From positions 1 to 12,785 of the forward strand of contig JAGQLK010000016.1 in NCBI GenBank assembly GCA_020429485.1: a stretch of DNA of 12,785 nt, read 5' to 3'. Under the pieces are notes generated by a model. That model ran no database searches. It was not told where the DNA came from and saw nothing but the letters and a program-made list of their open reading frames with translations. Source of the DNA: Candidatus Dojkabacteria bacterium (lineage in GTDB: Bacteria; Patescibacteriota; Dojkabacteria; B142; OLB20). A program made the translations under genes and the position numbers. This document shows positions 12,559-12,785 of this stretch, piece after piece; position 1 is the first letter of the stretch, and every line of letters begins with the position of its first letter.

Positions 12559-12785
12559 ATGAAAGTTGATGAACTAATAAACAATAGATTAAGCAAAGTA
12601 GAAGAAGCAACCAAACTTGTCTTCAATACTCCAGCCAATGTTTGGCATGCCGTTAATACTGAATGCCTGAAAACTGCTCTAAAATACTCGAAAAAAGCCC
12701 CATTTTATTCAAAATTAGATTTGCCAGCTGATCAAGAGATAGAAGATAATCCTGAAGCATCAGTATTGAAATTCCCAAAACTAGC
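12559..12785 (+). CDS. Partial gene, N-terminal 75 residues, function uncertain
   Basis: An open frame from ATG 12559 runs off the end of the window. The visible part begins MKVDELINNRLSKVEEATKL, is rich in Lys, Ala and Leu and mostly helical, and contains LKTALKYSKKAPFYSKL (38-54). A helix ending in PFY-x-K-L near the N-terminus is reminiscent of phenylacetate-CoA-ligase-like adenylating enzymes, which often begin with such a segment, but this is too little to assign. The codon composition matches other genes here, and an extended -10 lies 25 bases upstream of the start. I regard it as a real gene of unknown product. Confidence 0.7.
   Translation, partial: MKVDELINNRLSKVEEATKLVFNTPANVWHAVNTECLKTALKYSKKAPFYSKLDLPADQEIEDNPEASVLKFPKL

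Noticed and set aside
1..12785. tRNA, rRNA, CRISPR, insertion-sequence or prophage elements
   Set aside because: Intergenic gaps are all under about 130 bases, no repeat-spacer pattern or terminal inverted repeats were seen, and no protein resembles a transposase, integrase or phage product.

Overview
The window reads as a very compact chromosome segment from an AT-rich bacterium, probably a Patescibacteria (CPR) lineage. This placement is inference. It rests on about 95% coding density, the near absence of Shine-Dalgarno sequences, many promoters placed so that transcripts start at or a few bases before the start codon, a small membrane-anchored RNxxVH protein of a type I associate with CPR genomes, and several orphan proteins. 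The standard genetic code fits: conserved families (RsmE, ABC-3 permease, DUF389, J-domain) are full length, Trp is TGG, and stops are TAA or TAG except for one TGA. I see no tRNA, rRNA, insertion sequence, CRISPR array, phage gene or origin. No gene-free stretch exceeds about 130 bases.

Layout. Bases 1-821 hold the 3' two thirds of acetate kinase (ackA). 871-1533 is an orphan Pro/Gln-rich protein. 1538-3087 (minus) is a two-gene unit: a DUF4013-like membrane protein followed, with a TAATG overlap, by the 16S rRNA methyltransferase RsmE. 3192-4691 (plus) is a two-gene ZnuC/ZnuB-type metal ABC transporter without a binding protein in view; a perfect 14-bp palindrome sits between it and the divergent unit. 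4688-5038 (minus) is a degenerate HIT-family protein that shares a TTAA stop with the permease. 5168-6091 is a two-helix surface protein with two LPXTG-like motifs. 6175-7881 is a pair: a LOG-family/SAM-methyltransferase fusion and a membrane-anchored HEPN-like protein. On the minus strand, 7913-10840 holds four genes, each with its own promoter: a single-helix exported-domain protein, a 416-residue orphan, a tail-anchored J-domain protein and a HAD-family protein that appears to start at ATT. 10945-12522 (plus) is a DUF389 membrane protein with a long C-terminal region that looks like three diverged repeats. A partial gene begins at 12559.

Functional picture. Recognisable jobs are acetate/ATP metabolism, rRNA modification, metal uptake and several envelope or membrane proteins. 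There is no complete known defence or mobile system. The most interesting items are the LOG-methyltransferase fusion next to a membrane HEPN-like protein, the leaderless and extended -10 promoter style with one apparent ATT start, the LPXTG motifs in a bitopic protein, and two orphan proteins with amino-acid composition unlike their neighbours.
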